Source: an uncultured Phycisphaerales bacterium (GTDB lineage Bacteria > Planctomycetota > Phycisphaerae > Sedimentisphaerales > Anaerobacaceae). From it: 13,519 nt of DNA. The DNA lies in assembly GCA_937868145.1 (NCBI GenBank), contig CALMMH010001083.1, positions 1-13,519 of the forward strand. Reading direction: 5' to 3'. The translations under genes were made by a program, and so were the position numbers. The notes beneath the pieces were generated by a model that saw only the letters and a list, made by a program, of their open reading frames with translations, had not been told where the DNA came from and did not search any database. Of the stretch, positions 1-7,154 are shown one piece after another (position 1 is the first letter of the stretch; every line of letters begins with the position of its first letter).

Positions 1-2
1 AC

Positions 3-158
3 ACGCAGGACAACGTGCAGATGGGCAAACGCGGACACGCGGCCGGCGGGAACTGCCCCGGCATGGTCGACGAGGTTCGGATCTACAACAAGGCGCTCTC
101 GGCCGAGGAGATCGCCTGGCTGGCCGGAAGAAGACTACCGGTCCATCTGCCGCAGTGA
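3..158 (+). CDS. C-terminal end of a LamG/concanavalin A-like lectin-domain protein (5' part outside window)
   Basis: An open frame enters from the left edge and stops at TGA 156-158, giving 51 residues. The segment MVDEVRIYNKALSAEEI is the typical last strand and helix of a bacterial LamG/Laminin_G_3 jelly roll. The same 'DDVRIYNHAVSDAEI' pattern appears in the lectin domain of the protein at 2537-5416, so the two belong to one domain family. In such proteins the domain binds glycans or serves as a structural module in an exported polypeptide. The chain ends about 20 residues after the motif, so there is no C-terminal anchor, dockerin or PEP-CTERM segment. What precedes the lectin domain cannot be seen, so the whole protein's function is unknown. 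A terminator follows about 37 bp downstream, marking this as the end of a transcription unit. Confidence 0.8.
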   Translation, partial: TQDNVQMGKRGHAAGGNCPGMVDEVRIYNKALSAEEIAWLAGRRLPVHLPQ

Positions 159-194
159 GATCGCCAAATCAATGATAATGACGCGATAGCACCG

Positions 195-229
195 AAAGGC
201 TGTGGGCTCAGCTCACAGCCTTTCCTTTT
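195..229 (+). terminator. Intrinsic terminator after the left-edge LamG gene
   Basis: AAAGGCTGTG (195-204) is perfectly complementary to CACAGCCTTT (214-223), with a 9-nt loop, and CCTTTT follows. The 10-bp stem with trailing T residues, just downstream of a stop codon, is the classic rho-independent layout. It separates the upstream lectin gene from the LacI-type regulator. Confidence 0.85.
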
Positions 230-360
230 GCGCTGCGGCCGGGAGAATCCGCCGTCGTGTCCCGGCTCCTCAACAGCGGGACGACATTCCCTGGGTATGC
301 GGGGCCGCGTGTGGTAGAATCATGTGGTGAAGGTTCTGCATAGGATTGGGGATTAGGACG

Positions 361-1395
361 ATGAAACCGGGTTCAAGACCGACATTGAAAGCGATCGCCA
401 GGGAACTGGGCGTCTCCGTGACCACCGTGTCCCGTTCGCTCAACGGCAAGGCGCAGGAATACGGGATCAGTCCCAAAACGGAAGAGGCCGTCCGCAAGGC
501 GGCCAAGAGACTCAACTTCTCGCCGGACCCCCTCGCCCGAGGGCTGCGCCTGAACCGGACGCTCAGCATCGGCTTGATCATCCCGGACATCTCGAACCCC
601 TACTTTGCGGCCATCGCCAAAAACGTCGAGATGGCCGCCCGGGCGGGAGGCTACTCGGTCATTCTCTGCGACAGCGAGGAGAACACCGACCTGGAAGCGG
701 AGTCGCTGACGCTCCTGCGAAGCCGCAAGGTGGATGGCCTGATCATCGCGCCGGTCGGCCAGTCGGCGGAGCACTTCGAGGTCCTTCAGGACGACCGCCC
801 CCCCGCCGTCGTGATCGACCGCCATTTCCCCCGCTTGAAACTTCCCTACGTCATTTCGGACAACTGCAAAGGGGCCATGGAGGCCACCAGGCACTTCATC
901 GAACGAGGACATCGGACCATCGCCTGCGTGCAGGGCCTGGCGAGGACGTCGCCGAACCAGGAGAGAGTGCGAGGGTATCAGGCGGCGTTGACGGAGCACG
1001 GCATCCCGATCGACGACTCCCTGGTGGCCGGCAGCAGTTTCAGCGAGGAGAACGGCTACATCTGCGCCAAGCTCCTGATCAAGAAGGCCCGGGGAGTCAC
1101 CGCGATTCTCGCCCTGAGCAATCTGATCGCCCTGGGCATCCTGCGGGCCCTTTCGGAGGAAGGCATCCGGGTGCCTGCGGACGTGTCGATCATCTGCTTC
1201 GACGACCAGCCCTACTGCGCGTACCTCAATCCCCCCATGACGGCCGTCGAACAGAACAAGGAACAGATGGGACGGATCGCAGTCCGGCTTCTCCTGGACC
1301 AGATCCAGTCGACCCAAGGCCCGGTCCAGGAGGGAATCGTTCTCCCGACCCGACTGATCGAGAGGGGCTCGGTTCGGCAGGTCGACGCCAAGTAA
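361..1395 (+). CDS. LacI-family transcriptional regulator
   Basis: A 344-residue DNA-binding repressor or activator, the usual LacI/GalR length. Residues 8-28 are the helix-turn-helix (LKAIARELGVSVTTVSRSLN). The recognition helix V-S-V-T-T-V-S-R resembles PurR/GalR types. A hinge helix with 'PLARGL' (57-62) supplies the leucine that in this family wedges into the central CpG of the operator. From about residue 67 the periplasmic-binding-protein-like effector domain begins (LSIGLIIPDISNPYF), with later typical blocks 'DGLIIAP', 'ERGHRTIACV', 'RVRGYQAAL' and 'DVSIICFDD'. The effector is probably a sugar or sugar derivative, but the residues seen do not identify it. The start is taken at ATG 361, because the HTH then begins at the usual distance. 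An in-frame TTG at 346 would add five residues, and neither start has an ideal Shine-Dalgarno. The next promoter, 32 bp past the stop, carries two LacI-type operator sequences, so the natural target is the operon at 1654-5416. No terminator lies between, so readthrough from this gene is possible. Confidence 0.92.
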   Translation: MKPGSRPTLKAIARELGVSVTTVSRSLNGKAQEYGISPKTEEAVRKAAKRLNFSPDPLARGLRLNRTLSIGLIIPDISNPYFAAIAKNVEMAARAGGYSVILCDSEENTDLEAESLTLLRSRKVDGLIIAPVGQSAEHFEVLQDDRPPAVVIDRHFPRLKLPYVISDNCKGAMEATRHFIERGHRTIACVQGLARTSPNQERVRGYQAALTEHGIPIDDSLVAGSSFSEENGYICAKLLIKKARGVTAILALSNLIALGILRALSEEGIRVPADVSIICFDDQPYCAYLNPPMTAVEQNKEQMGRIAVRLLLDQIQSTQGPVQEGIVLPTRLIERGSVRQVDAK

Positions 1396-1427
1396 AACCT
1401 CTCGGGGAGGGAAGATCAAAAAGAGTC

Positions 1428-1456
1428 TTGACGAGGATGGAATCTTCGGGTATCCT
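1428..1456 (+). promoter_or_regulatory. Sigma70-type promoter for the pseudopilin/lectin operon
   Basis: TTGACG (1428-1433) and TATCCT (1451-1456) are separated by exactly 17 bp, matching five of six and four of six consensus positions. The predicted start is around 1463, immediately next to the operator dyad. It lies 32 bp beyond the stop of the LacI-type regulator gene, leaving a roughly 190-nt leader before ATG 1654. Prediction from sequence only. Confidence 0.6.
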
Positions 1457-1464
1457 CGTTACCA

Positions 1465-1496
1465 CAATCGTTTGCGTAAGCTTCCGCAAACGATTG
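1465..1496 (+). promoter_or_regulatory. Paired, mirrored LacI-type operators
   Basis: AATCGTTTGCG (1466-1476) and CGCAAACGATT (1485-1495) form a perfect 11-bp inverted repeat around an 8-bp centre. Each arm is itself close to a LacI/PurR-type operator: CAATCGTTTG (1465-1474) and CAAACGATTG (1487-1496) each have the family's central CpG, and their centres are 22 bp apart, about two helical turns. The site covers the presumed transcription start and the adjacent gene encodes a LacI-family protein, so repressor binding here would block initiation. As RNA the same sequence could fold, but no T-run follows, so a terminator is unlikely. Confidence 0.65.
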
Positions 1497-1653
1497 AAGA
1501 CACGACAGACTTTGACCGATGATCTGAAATGCCCCGGTTCCGCGAGACCGGTCGGGTTGATCTACAACTGGCCCGTCGAGACAGCGAGTTCCAGCGAGCG
1601 TTTCGCGGTTCCGCAGAGGCATCGGCCGTGCGGCAGGAGGCAAGGAGAAAGGT

Positions 1654-2442
1654 ATGCCCAACAGGAATGCCTTCACGCTCATCGAGCTGCTGGTTGTCGT
1701 CGCCATTATCGCCCTGCTGATGGCCATTCTGATGCCCGCGCTTCAGCGAGTCCGCGAGCAAGGCCAGGCGGTCGTGTGCCAGTCCAATCTCAAGCAGATG
1801 GGCCTGACCTTCTCCATGTATGCGCAGGACAACAACGGCAATTTCCACCAGGAAGCCGGCAGCAGCCCACACGCCAGTTGGGTCTACGCGATGCGGCCGT
1901 ACTACAGCCACGAGCCGAAGATCCGGTCCTGCCCCACAACGAAGAAGTTTTACAGCGACGGCGTGACCGGTCCATTCGTCGGCTGGGGTATCTACGGCGA
2001 AGGCGCGATTCCGACCGTCCCGGACTTTGCGGTCAAGGGCGACTACGGCGGCTTCGGCCTGAACGCCTGGGTCGCCAACGATCGCGACGACATCCATGAG
2101 AACAAGAACTGGCGAACCGTCCACGTCAAAGGCGGTTCGGAGATCCCCGTGTTCGTGGACTGTCAGTGGGTGGACGGCCTGCCCGAGATGTTCGACGAAC
2201 CGCCGACGTTCGATGGCGAGTGCTCCTGGCAGTGGTACGGCAACGCCATGCGAAGCTTCTGCATCAACCGGCACAACGGGTACGTCAACGGCGTGTTCAT
2301 GGATACGTCGGTCCGGCGCATCGGCTTGAAAGGGTTGTGGAGCCTGCATTGGCACAAACAGTGGGCCCACGACCAGGTGAAGTACGGGACTCCCGTGTGG
2401 CCGCAGTGGATGAGACACTTCAGGGACGTCGCGGACGACTAG
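1654..2442 (+). CDS. Type II secretion/type IV pilin-like protein with prepilin N-terminal cleavage-methylation motif
   Basis: A 262-residue pseudopilin-like protein. The N-terminus has a short basic leader and the class III signal AFTLIELLVVVAIIALLMAI. Prepilin peptidase would cut before F7 (after A6 instead of the usual G), leaving the conserved Glu at mature position 5 (E11) and a hydrophobic helix of about 20 residues. The block 'CQSNLKQMGLTFSMYAQDNNG' after the helix is typical of the planctomycete/lentisphaerae pseudopilin family. Near the C-terminus H207-X9-D217 matches the 'H-X9-DG' processing-associated domain, but the residue after Asp is Thr, not Gly. These proteins sit at the cell envelope, but their cargo or assembly partners are generally unknown. 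AAGGAG (1642-1647), 6 nt before the ATG, fixes the start. The gene lies behind the operator-controlled promoter and 94 bp before the lectin gene on the same strand, so the two are probably co-transcribed. Confidence 0.88.
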   Translation: MPNRNAFTLIELLVVVAIIALLMAILMPALQRVREQGQAVVCQSNLKQMGLTFSMYAQDNNGNFHQEAGSSPHASWVYAMRPYYSHEPKIRSCPTTKKFYSDGVTGPFVGWGIYGEGAIPTVPDFAVKGDYGGFGLNAWVANDRDDIHENKNWRTVHVKGGSEIPVFVDCQWVDGLPEMFDEPPTFDGECSWQWYGNAMRSFCINRHNGYVNGVFMDTSVRRIGLKGLWSLHWHKQWAHDQVKYGTPVWPQWMRHFRDVADD

Positions 2443-2481
2443 GGCAGAGCCGGGATCCTCCGGTACGGCGAATCAACGTTG

Positions 2482-2500
2482 GTTCTGAGACGCTCAGAAC
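2482..2500 (+). repeat. Perfect intercistronic hairpin/dyad
   Basis: GTTCTGAG (2482-2489), loop ACG, CTCAGAAC (2493-2500): an 8-bp perfect dyad between the pseudopilin and lectin genes. No T-run follows, so it does not look like an intrinsic terminator. It could be an mRNA processing or stability hairpin that sets different levels of the two products, or a protein-binding dyad. Confidence 0.5.
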
Positions 2501-2536
2501 GCGAACATCATATCCTGTTGTGGAAGGAGGCAAATC

Positions 2537-5416
2537 ATGCGGCAAAGAGCGGTTCTTCTCCTGTGTCTGGTTTGTTTGCTCGGGGCGACGGGAAAGGTCT
2601 CGGCGGGGCTCGTGGGACATTGGCGTCTGGACGAGGCCACGGGCGGCCAGGTGACGGATGTGACGGGACAAGGCCACGATGGGACAATCAACGGCGCGGC
2701 GTGGAGCAGCCCCGGCTGGCATGATCGAGGCGCCTGCCTGCTGTTCGACGGAGCGAATGACCTGGTTGAAGTCCAGGACGCCCAGGACCTTCGGTTCGGG
2801 ACCAGCGCCGCTTACTCGCTTGCCGCTTGGGTCAACGTGACGTCCCTTCCGGGACATTGGTCGGGCGTCGTCACCAAAGGCCGGGACGCCAGCAACTGGT
2901 ACGGCATCTGGATCAACGACGGCAACTACTGGGTCTTCGGCCACCAGCCCAACAATCAGATCGGAAGCGCAGTGAAGGCCGGCGTCTGGATTCACGTCGT
3001 GATGGTCTACAACAACGGCAACAAAAGGATCTATCTTGACGGCGTCCTGGACAACGAAGCGACCGCCTCGGCCAGCGGCGACAACGCCAGCGTCCTGTGG
3101 TTCGGCGCCGCCAAAGGAGTCACGGAGTACGCCCCGATCAGGCTCGACGACGTCCGCATCTACAATCACGCCGTGAGCGACGCCGAGATCCAGAAGATCA
3201 TGAAAGGCACGGCGGACGCTCCCATCGCCTATGACCCCGATCCTGAAGAGGGAGCGGACGATGTCCCCTGCGATGTCACGCTGGGTTGGACGCCGGGCGA
3301 GTTCGCCGCCACACACGACGTGTACCTCGGCACGAGCCTCACCGACGTCAATGACGCCGACAGGGACAACCCGATGGGAGTCCTGGCAAGCCGGGGTCAG
3401 ACGGATACCGCATTCAACGCCGAGAACCCGTTCGAATACGGCCGGACGTACTACTGGCGCGTCGACGAGGTCAACGCGGCGCCCGACAACACGGTCTTCA
3501 AGGGTCAGGTCTGGAGTTTCGCCGTCGAGCCGTTCGCCTATCCGATCGCAAACGTGACTGCCACGGCCTCCAGCTTCCAGGCCGGCATGACACCACAGAA
3601 CGCGGTCAATGGCTCCGGCCTCGATACGCAGGACCAGCACTCGACCGATTTGACGCAGATGTGGATGACCGGGGGCGGCATGCCCGCGTGGATTCAGTTC
3701 GAGTTGGAGAAGGTCCGTAAGCTCGACCGCATGCTGGTCTGGAACTCCAACCAGATGATCGAAGGTTTCCTCGGCTTCGGGGCCAAGGACGTGACTATCG
3801 AGTACTCCGAGGACGGCGCGACCTGGGCCCAACTGGACGGTGTGCCCGAATTCGCCAAGGCGTCCGGCTCGGCGAACTACACGGCGAACACCACGGTCGA
3901 TTTCGCCGGCGTCATGGCCAGGTTCGTCAAGCTGACGATCAACGCCAACTGGGGCGGCATCACGCCGCAGACCGGCCTGAGCGAAGTCCGGTTCTTCTAC
4001 ATCCCCGTGCAGGCCTTCGAGCCCGATCCGGCGGTCGCGGCATCGGGCGTCAGCGTAGGAACAAGCCTGAATTGGCGACCGGGTCGCGAGGCGACCTCGC
4101 ACACCCTGTACATCGGCGAGGACGAGACCGCCGTCGAGAACGGCCTTGCGTCAAGCGATACCGTGGACAAGCACAGCTATGCGTCGGACGCGTTGAACTT
4201 CGCGACGACCTACTACTGGAGGGTCGACGAGGTCGGCGACGCCGGCACGTATGCAGGCGACGTCTGGAGCTTCACGACCGAAGACTTCGCGACCATCGAC
4301 GACTTCGAAAGCTACACGGACGACGTGGACGCCCAGGAGACAGTCTGGCAGGCGTGGATCGACGGGGTGACCACCAACGCCAGCGGCTCGCAGGTCGGTT
4401 ACGATCAGTCGCCGTTCGCCGAGAAGACGATCGTTCACGGCGGCACGCAGTCCATGCCCTTGATCTACGACAACACGGCGTCGCCCTTCTACTCCGAGGC
4501 GGAGCGCACCTTCGACTCGCCTCAGAACTGGACCGCACATGGGGCCGACACCCTGTCCGTCCATTTCCGCGGCGTCACGCCGGCCTTCGTGGAAACGGCC
4601 TCCGGCGGCGTCCTCATGAACGGCATCGGCGAGGACATCTGGAATGCGGCGGATCAGTTCCGCTTCGTCTACAAGACCCTCGCCGGCAACGGCTCGATGG
4701 TCGCTCGCGTCAACGGTATCTCCAACAGCAACGCCTGGGCCAAGGGCGGCGTCATGATCCGCCAGAGCATCGAGCCCGGCTCGGTCCACGCCTTTACAGC
4801 GATCACCCCCGGCGGCTCCAGCGGCGGCAACGGCGCCAGTTTCCAGCGGAGACCGACTGCCGCCAGCGCCTCGGCCAACAACGACAGCGCCACGGTCGTA
4901 TCCGCTCCGTACTGGGTCAAGATCCAGCGGACCGGAGACGCCTTCTCCAGCTACATCTCGCCGGACGGCGTCGCCTGGACCCAGTTGGGTGCAGCCGAGA
5001 CGATTCCAATGGCCGGCCCGGTCCTGATCGGCCTGGCGTTGTGTAGCCACGATGCCGCGGTCGCAACCGGCGCGGAGTTCTCCGACATCACCGCCACCGG
5101 CAACGTCACCGGCTCCTGGCAGGTGGCCCAGATCGGCGTCGATCAGCCGGAAGGCAACTCGGTGGAGAGCGTCTACGTCACGGTCACTGACAACTCCGGC
5201 AAGAGCAAGACCGTCGTGAGCGCCGATGCGGCGGCGACCGCCCGGATGAGTTGGCAGCAGTGGAAGATCCCCCTGAGCGAATTCACCTCCGCCGGCGTGA
5301 AGATGAACGCGGTCAAAGCGATCACGATCGGCGTCGGAAACCGGACCAGCCCGACGGCGGGCGGCGCCGGCACGATCTACATCGACGACTTCGCCTTCGG
5401 CGTTCCGCTTCCATAA
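2537..5416 (+). CDS. Exported multi-domain lectin protein (LamG, FnIII-like, discoidin and CBM-like modules)
   Basis: 959 residues. A Sec signal peptide ends near residue 23 (LLCLVCLLGATGKVSA, then GLVGHW). Domains in order are as follows. A LamG/concanavalin A-like jelly roll (about 24-225) closes with 'LDDVRIYNHAVSDAEI'. An FnIII-like module (about 231-330) has 'HDVYLGTS' and 'TYYWRVDEV'. An F5/8 type C (discoidin-like) module spans about 334-488. A second FnIII-like module (about 493-582) has the same 'TYYWRVDEV'. A CBM-like beta-sandwich starts at 'IDDFESY' and ends with 'GTIYIDDFAFG' at the C-terminus. Inside that last sandwich, about 697-865 holds a DUF1349/LamG-like insert. No catalytic motif, membrane anchor, dockerin or sorting signal is visible, so the protein is probably secreted or held on the surface by its binding modules. 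Ligands are unknown but glycans are likely. AAGGAGG (2524-2530), 6 nt before ATG, fixes the start. The gene is the second of the putative LacI-controlled operon and ends at a strong terminator. Confidence 0.85.
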   Translation: MRQRAVLLLCLVCLLGATGKVSAGLVGHWRLDEATGGQVTDVTGQGHDGTINGAAWSSPGWHDRGACLLFDGANDLVEVQDAQDLRFGTSAAYSLAAWVNVTSLPGHWSGVVTKGRDASNWYGIWINDGNYWVFGHQPNNQIGSAVKAGVWIHVVMVYNNGNKRIYLDGVLDNEATASASGDNASVLWFGAAKGVTEYAPIRLDDVRIYNHAVSDAEIQKIMKGTADAPIAYDPDPEEGADDVPCDVTLGWTPGEFAATHDVYLGTSLTDVNDADRDNPMGVLASRGQTDTAFNAENPFEYGRTYYWRVDEVNAAPDNTVFKGQVWSFAVEPFAYPIANVTATASSFQAGMTPQNAVNGSGLDTQDQHSTDLTQMWMTGGGMPAWIQFELEKVRKLDRMLVWNSNQMIEGFLGFGAKDVTIEYSEDGATWAQLDGVPEFAKASGSANYTANTTVDFAGVMARFVKLTINANWGGITPQTGLSEVRFFYIPVQAFEPDPAVAASGVSVGTSLNWRPGREATSHTLYIGEDETAVENGLASSDTVDKHSYASDALNFATTYYWRVDEVGDAGTYAGDVWSFTTEDFATIDDFESYTDDVDAQETVWQAWIDGVTTNASGSQVGYDQSPFAEKTIVHGGTQSMPLIYDNTASPFYSEAERTFDSPQNWTAHGADTLSVHFRGVTPAFVETASGGVLMNGIGEDIWNAADQFRFVYKTLAGNGSMVARVNGISNSNAWAKGGVMIRQSIEPGSVHAFTAITPGGSSGGNGASFQRRPTAASASANNDSATVVSAPYWVKIQRTGDAFSSYISPDGVAWTQLGAAETIPMAGPVLIGLALCSHDAAVATGAEFSDITATGNVTGSWQVAQIGVDQPEGNSVESVYVTVTDNSGKSKTVVSADAAATARMSWQQWKIPLSEFTSAGVKMNAVKAITIGVGNRTSPTAGGAGTIYIDDFAFGVPLP

Positions 5417-5448
5417 TCATCACGCCCAAAACGCGATCTCAACACGAC

Positions 5449-5482
5449 AAGGGCCTGTGTCCCATGACACAGGCCCTTTTCC
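5449..5482 (+). terminator. Strong intrinsic terminator after the lectin gene
   Basis: AAGGGCCTGTGTC (5449-5461) pairs perfectly with GACACAGGCCCTT (5466-5478), giving a 13-bp stem with a 4-nt CCAT loop, followed by TTCC. It lies 32 bp after the lectin stop codon and ends the pseudopilin/lectin operon. Confidence 0.88.
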
Positions 5483-5548
5483 GTTAGGGAGCGTGTCGGC
5501 TGTCTGAGGCATCTGAAATATACGGATGAAAAGCTCACGAGACTCCGG

Positions 5549-5554
5549 TAGAAT
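5549..5554 (+). promoter_or_regulatory. Candidate -10 box upstream of the Gfo/Idh/MocA gene
   Basis: TAGAAT, preceded by CCGG, lies 89 bp before ATG 5638, in the 155 bp between the terminator and the gene. No convincing -35 is present at 16-18 bp (ATGAAA at 17 bp is weak), so this is tentative. The same GGTAGAAT octamer stands 41 bp upstream of the LacI-type regulator start (313-320). I see nothing else in this gap. Confidence 0.3.
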
Positions 5555-5637
5555 GAGCGCACGTCTGACGCACTCCCGGACGAGCAGGGAGCCATCGGAT
5601 GTGGATCGCAACAGAATCTGACAGGAGAGAAAGACCT

Positions 5638-7053
5638 ATGGATCAGATCACTTCAATGGAATCATCACGCCGCAAGTTTCTCAAGAGCACCGGACACGTC
5701 GTCGCTGCGTCTGTTTCGCTTGCTGCTCTTTCGCCCCGTATCTACGCGGGCGAAGACAATACGATCCGTGTCGCCCTCGTCGGTTGCGGCGGGCGCGGCG
5801 GCGGAGCGACCGCCAACGCCCTGGCGACTACGAGCGGACCGATCAAGTTGGTGGCGATGGCCGACGTCTTCGAGGATCGTCTGCAACGCTGCTACGACGG
5901 CCTGATCGAAGCGGCCAGCGCTCCGCGAACCAGCGGCTCGGCCGACACTTGGGCGATAGGCTACCAAGCCAAGCAGATCGACGTGCCGCCGGAACGACGG
6001 TTCCTCGGTTTCGACGCGTACCGCAAGGCCATGGACTGCCTGCGCCCGGGGGACGTCGTGATCCTGGCGACGCCGGTGGCGTTCCGCTGGGTGCACTTCG
6101 GCTATGCGATCCAGAAGGGAATCAACGTGTTCATGGAGAAGCCCGTCACCGTGGATGGGCCTTCGACTCGCAAGATGCTCCAACTCGCGGAGGAATCGGC
6201 GAAGAAGAATCTCAAGGTGGCCGTCGGCCTGATGTGCCGGCACTGCAAGGCCCGCTGGGAGCTTTATGACCGAATCAAGGCCGGCGAGATCGGCGAGATC
6301 CACATGATGCGGACCTACCGCCAACAGGGTCCGGCGGGATTCGCGGGTCCCCGAGAGGGCAACGCCAACGAGCTGCTCTGGCAGATCCGTAACTACCTGG
6401 GCTTCCTCTGGGCCAGCGGCGGTCTGTTCCAGGACGTCGTCGCCCACAACGTGGACGAGTGCTGCTGGATGAAGGACGCCTGGCCGGTTCGCGCCCAGGG
6501 CGCGGGCTCCCGCTGCTACCGCGGCAACTGCGTGGATCAGAACTTCGATCACTATGATGTCGAGTACACGTTCGCCGACGGAAGCAAGCTCTTTCTGAAC
6601 AACCGCCACATGGCCGGCTGTCACGGCGAATTCGCCAGTTACGCCCACGGCACGAAGGGCTCGGCCGTGATCTCGACTTTCATGCACACCCCGGCCAAGT
6701 GTCGCATCTACAAGGGGCAGGACTTCGCGAAGGGGAATCTCGTGTGGGCGTTCCCGCAGCCCGAACCCAACCCCTACCAGCTCGAGTGGGACCACCTGAT
6801 CGACGCGATTCGCAACGACAAGCCGTATAACGAGGTCAAGCGAGGCACCGAGGCCAGTCTCGTGACCCTGATGGCCCGCAAGGCCGTGCACACGGGGCAG
6901 ATTGTCACGTTCGACGAGATGCTCAACTGCCAGGAGGAATTCGCACCGGCTCTGGACAAGCTCGCGACCGATTCGCCGGCCCCCGTGCGGGCCGGGACCG
7001 ACGGCCTCTATCCGACGCCGCAGCCGGGCATTCTGAAGGACAGAGAGTACTAA
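5638..7053 (+). CDS. Tat-exported Gfo/Idh/MocA-family oxidoreductase
   Basis: 471 residues from ATG 5638. The N-terminus has a twin-arginine signal, S-S-R-R-K-F-L-K (R11-R12), a hydrophobic stretch, and likely cleavage near 'YAG' (36-38), so the enzyme is probably exported folded with its nicotinamide cofactor. A Rossmann fold opens at residues 43-54 with V-G-C-G-G-R-G. The family's E-K-P motif is at 167-169, followed by 'KVAVGLMCRH'. D266 and H270 in 'FQDVVAHNVDE' occupy the place of the family's catalytic Asp/His region. Members oxidise or reduce sugars, inositols or sugar derivatives with NAD(P), and the substrate here cannot be read. AGGAG (5623-5627) lies 10 nt before ATG 5638. An upstream in-frame ATG at 5599 also has AGGGAG 7 nt before it and would add 13 residues, but the Tat n-region looks natural from 5638. 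The gene is a single unit, convergent with the lactonase gene. Confidence 0.9.
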   Translation: MDQITSMESSRRKFLKSTGHVVAASVSLAALSPRIYAGEDNTIRVALVGCGGRGGGATANALATTSGPIKLVAMADVFEDRLQRCYDGLIEAASAPRTSGSADTWAIGYQAKQIDVPPERRFLGFDAYRKAMDCLRPGDVVILATPVAFRWVHFGYAIQKGINVFMEKPVTVDGPSTRKMLQLAEESAKKNLKVAVGLMCRHCKARWELYDRIKAGEIGEIHMMRTYRQQGPAGFAGPREGNANELLWQIRNYLGFLWASGGLFQDVVAHNVDECCWMKDAWPVRAQGAGSRCYRGNCVDQNFDHYDVEYTFADGSKLFLNNRHMAGCHGEFASYAHGTKGSAVISTFMHTPAKCRIYKGQDFAKGNLVWAFPQPEPNPYQLEWDHLIDAIRNDKPYNEVKRGTEASLVTLMARKAVHTGQIVTFDEMLNCQEEFAPALDKLATDSPAPVRAGTDGLYPTPQPGILKDREY

Positions 7054-7057
7054 AGAA

Positions 7058-7137
7058 CAAGGACAAACACGGACCTGCACGGACCCTCACGGACGCGACT
7101 GTCCGTGTCGGTCCGTGGCAGTCCGTGCAGGTCCGTT
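7058..7137. repeat. Symmetric inverted array of heptamers at 10-bp period
   Basis: Between two convergent genes lie four CACGGAC-type units starting at 7058 (CAAGGAC), 7068, 7078 and 7088. Then come four GTCCGTG-type units starting at 7101, 7111, 7121 and 7131 (the last GTCCGTT). Every unit is followed by a 3-bp spacer, giving an exact 10-bp period, and the array is symmetric about position 7097.5. Positions 7069-7084 and 7121-7136 form a perfect 16-bp inverted repeat, and 7088-7094 pairs with 7101-7107 across a 6-nt loop. RNA from either strand would fold strongly, so bidirectional termination or mRNA 3'-end protection is possible, but there is no T-run. As DNA, one-face protein binding is possible. 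Function unknown. Confidence 0.85.
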
Positions 7138-7154
7138 CACTTACCCCGACTCCC

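Noticed and set aside
259..282. Short dyad GTCCCG (259-264) / CGGGAC (277-282) before the LacI-type gene
   Set aside because: Only 6 bp of perfect pairing with a 12-nt loop and no T-run; expected by chance in GC-rich DNA.
315..320. TAGAAT as the -10 of the LacI-type gene
   Set aside because: No acceptable -35 at 16-18 bp. It is mentioned only for its match to the octamer at 5547-5554.
2420..4102. A 560-residue minus-strand open frame opposite the lectin gene
   Set aside because: Same antisense shadow effect: no family motifs, while the plus strand encodes LamG, FnIII-like and discoidin-like modules.
5665..7080. A 471-residue minus-strand frame opposite the oxidoreductase
   Set aside because: No motifs and biased composition. 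The plus strand has the Tat signal, Rossmann motif and E-K-P motif.
7058..7137. CRISPR array reading of the heptamer repeats
   Set aside because: The units are 7 bp with 3-bp spacers and invert at the centre, far from CRISPR repeat and spacer sizes. No cas gene is nearby.
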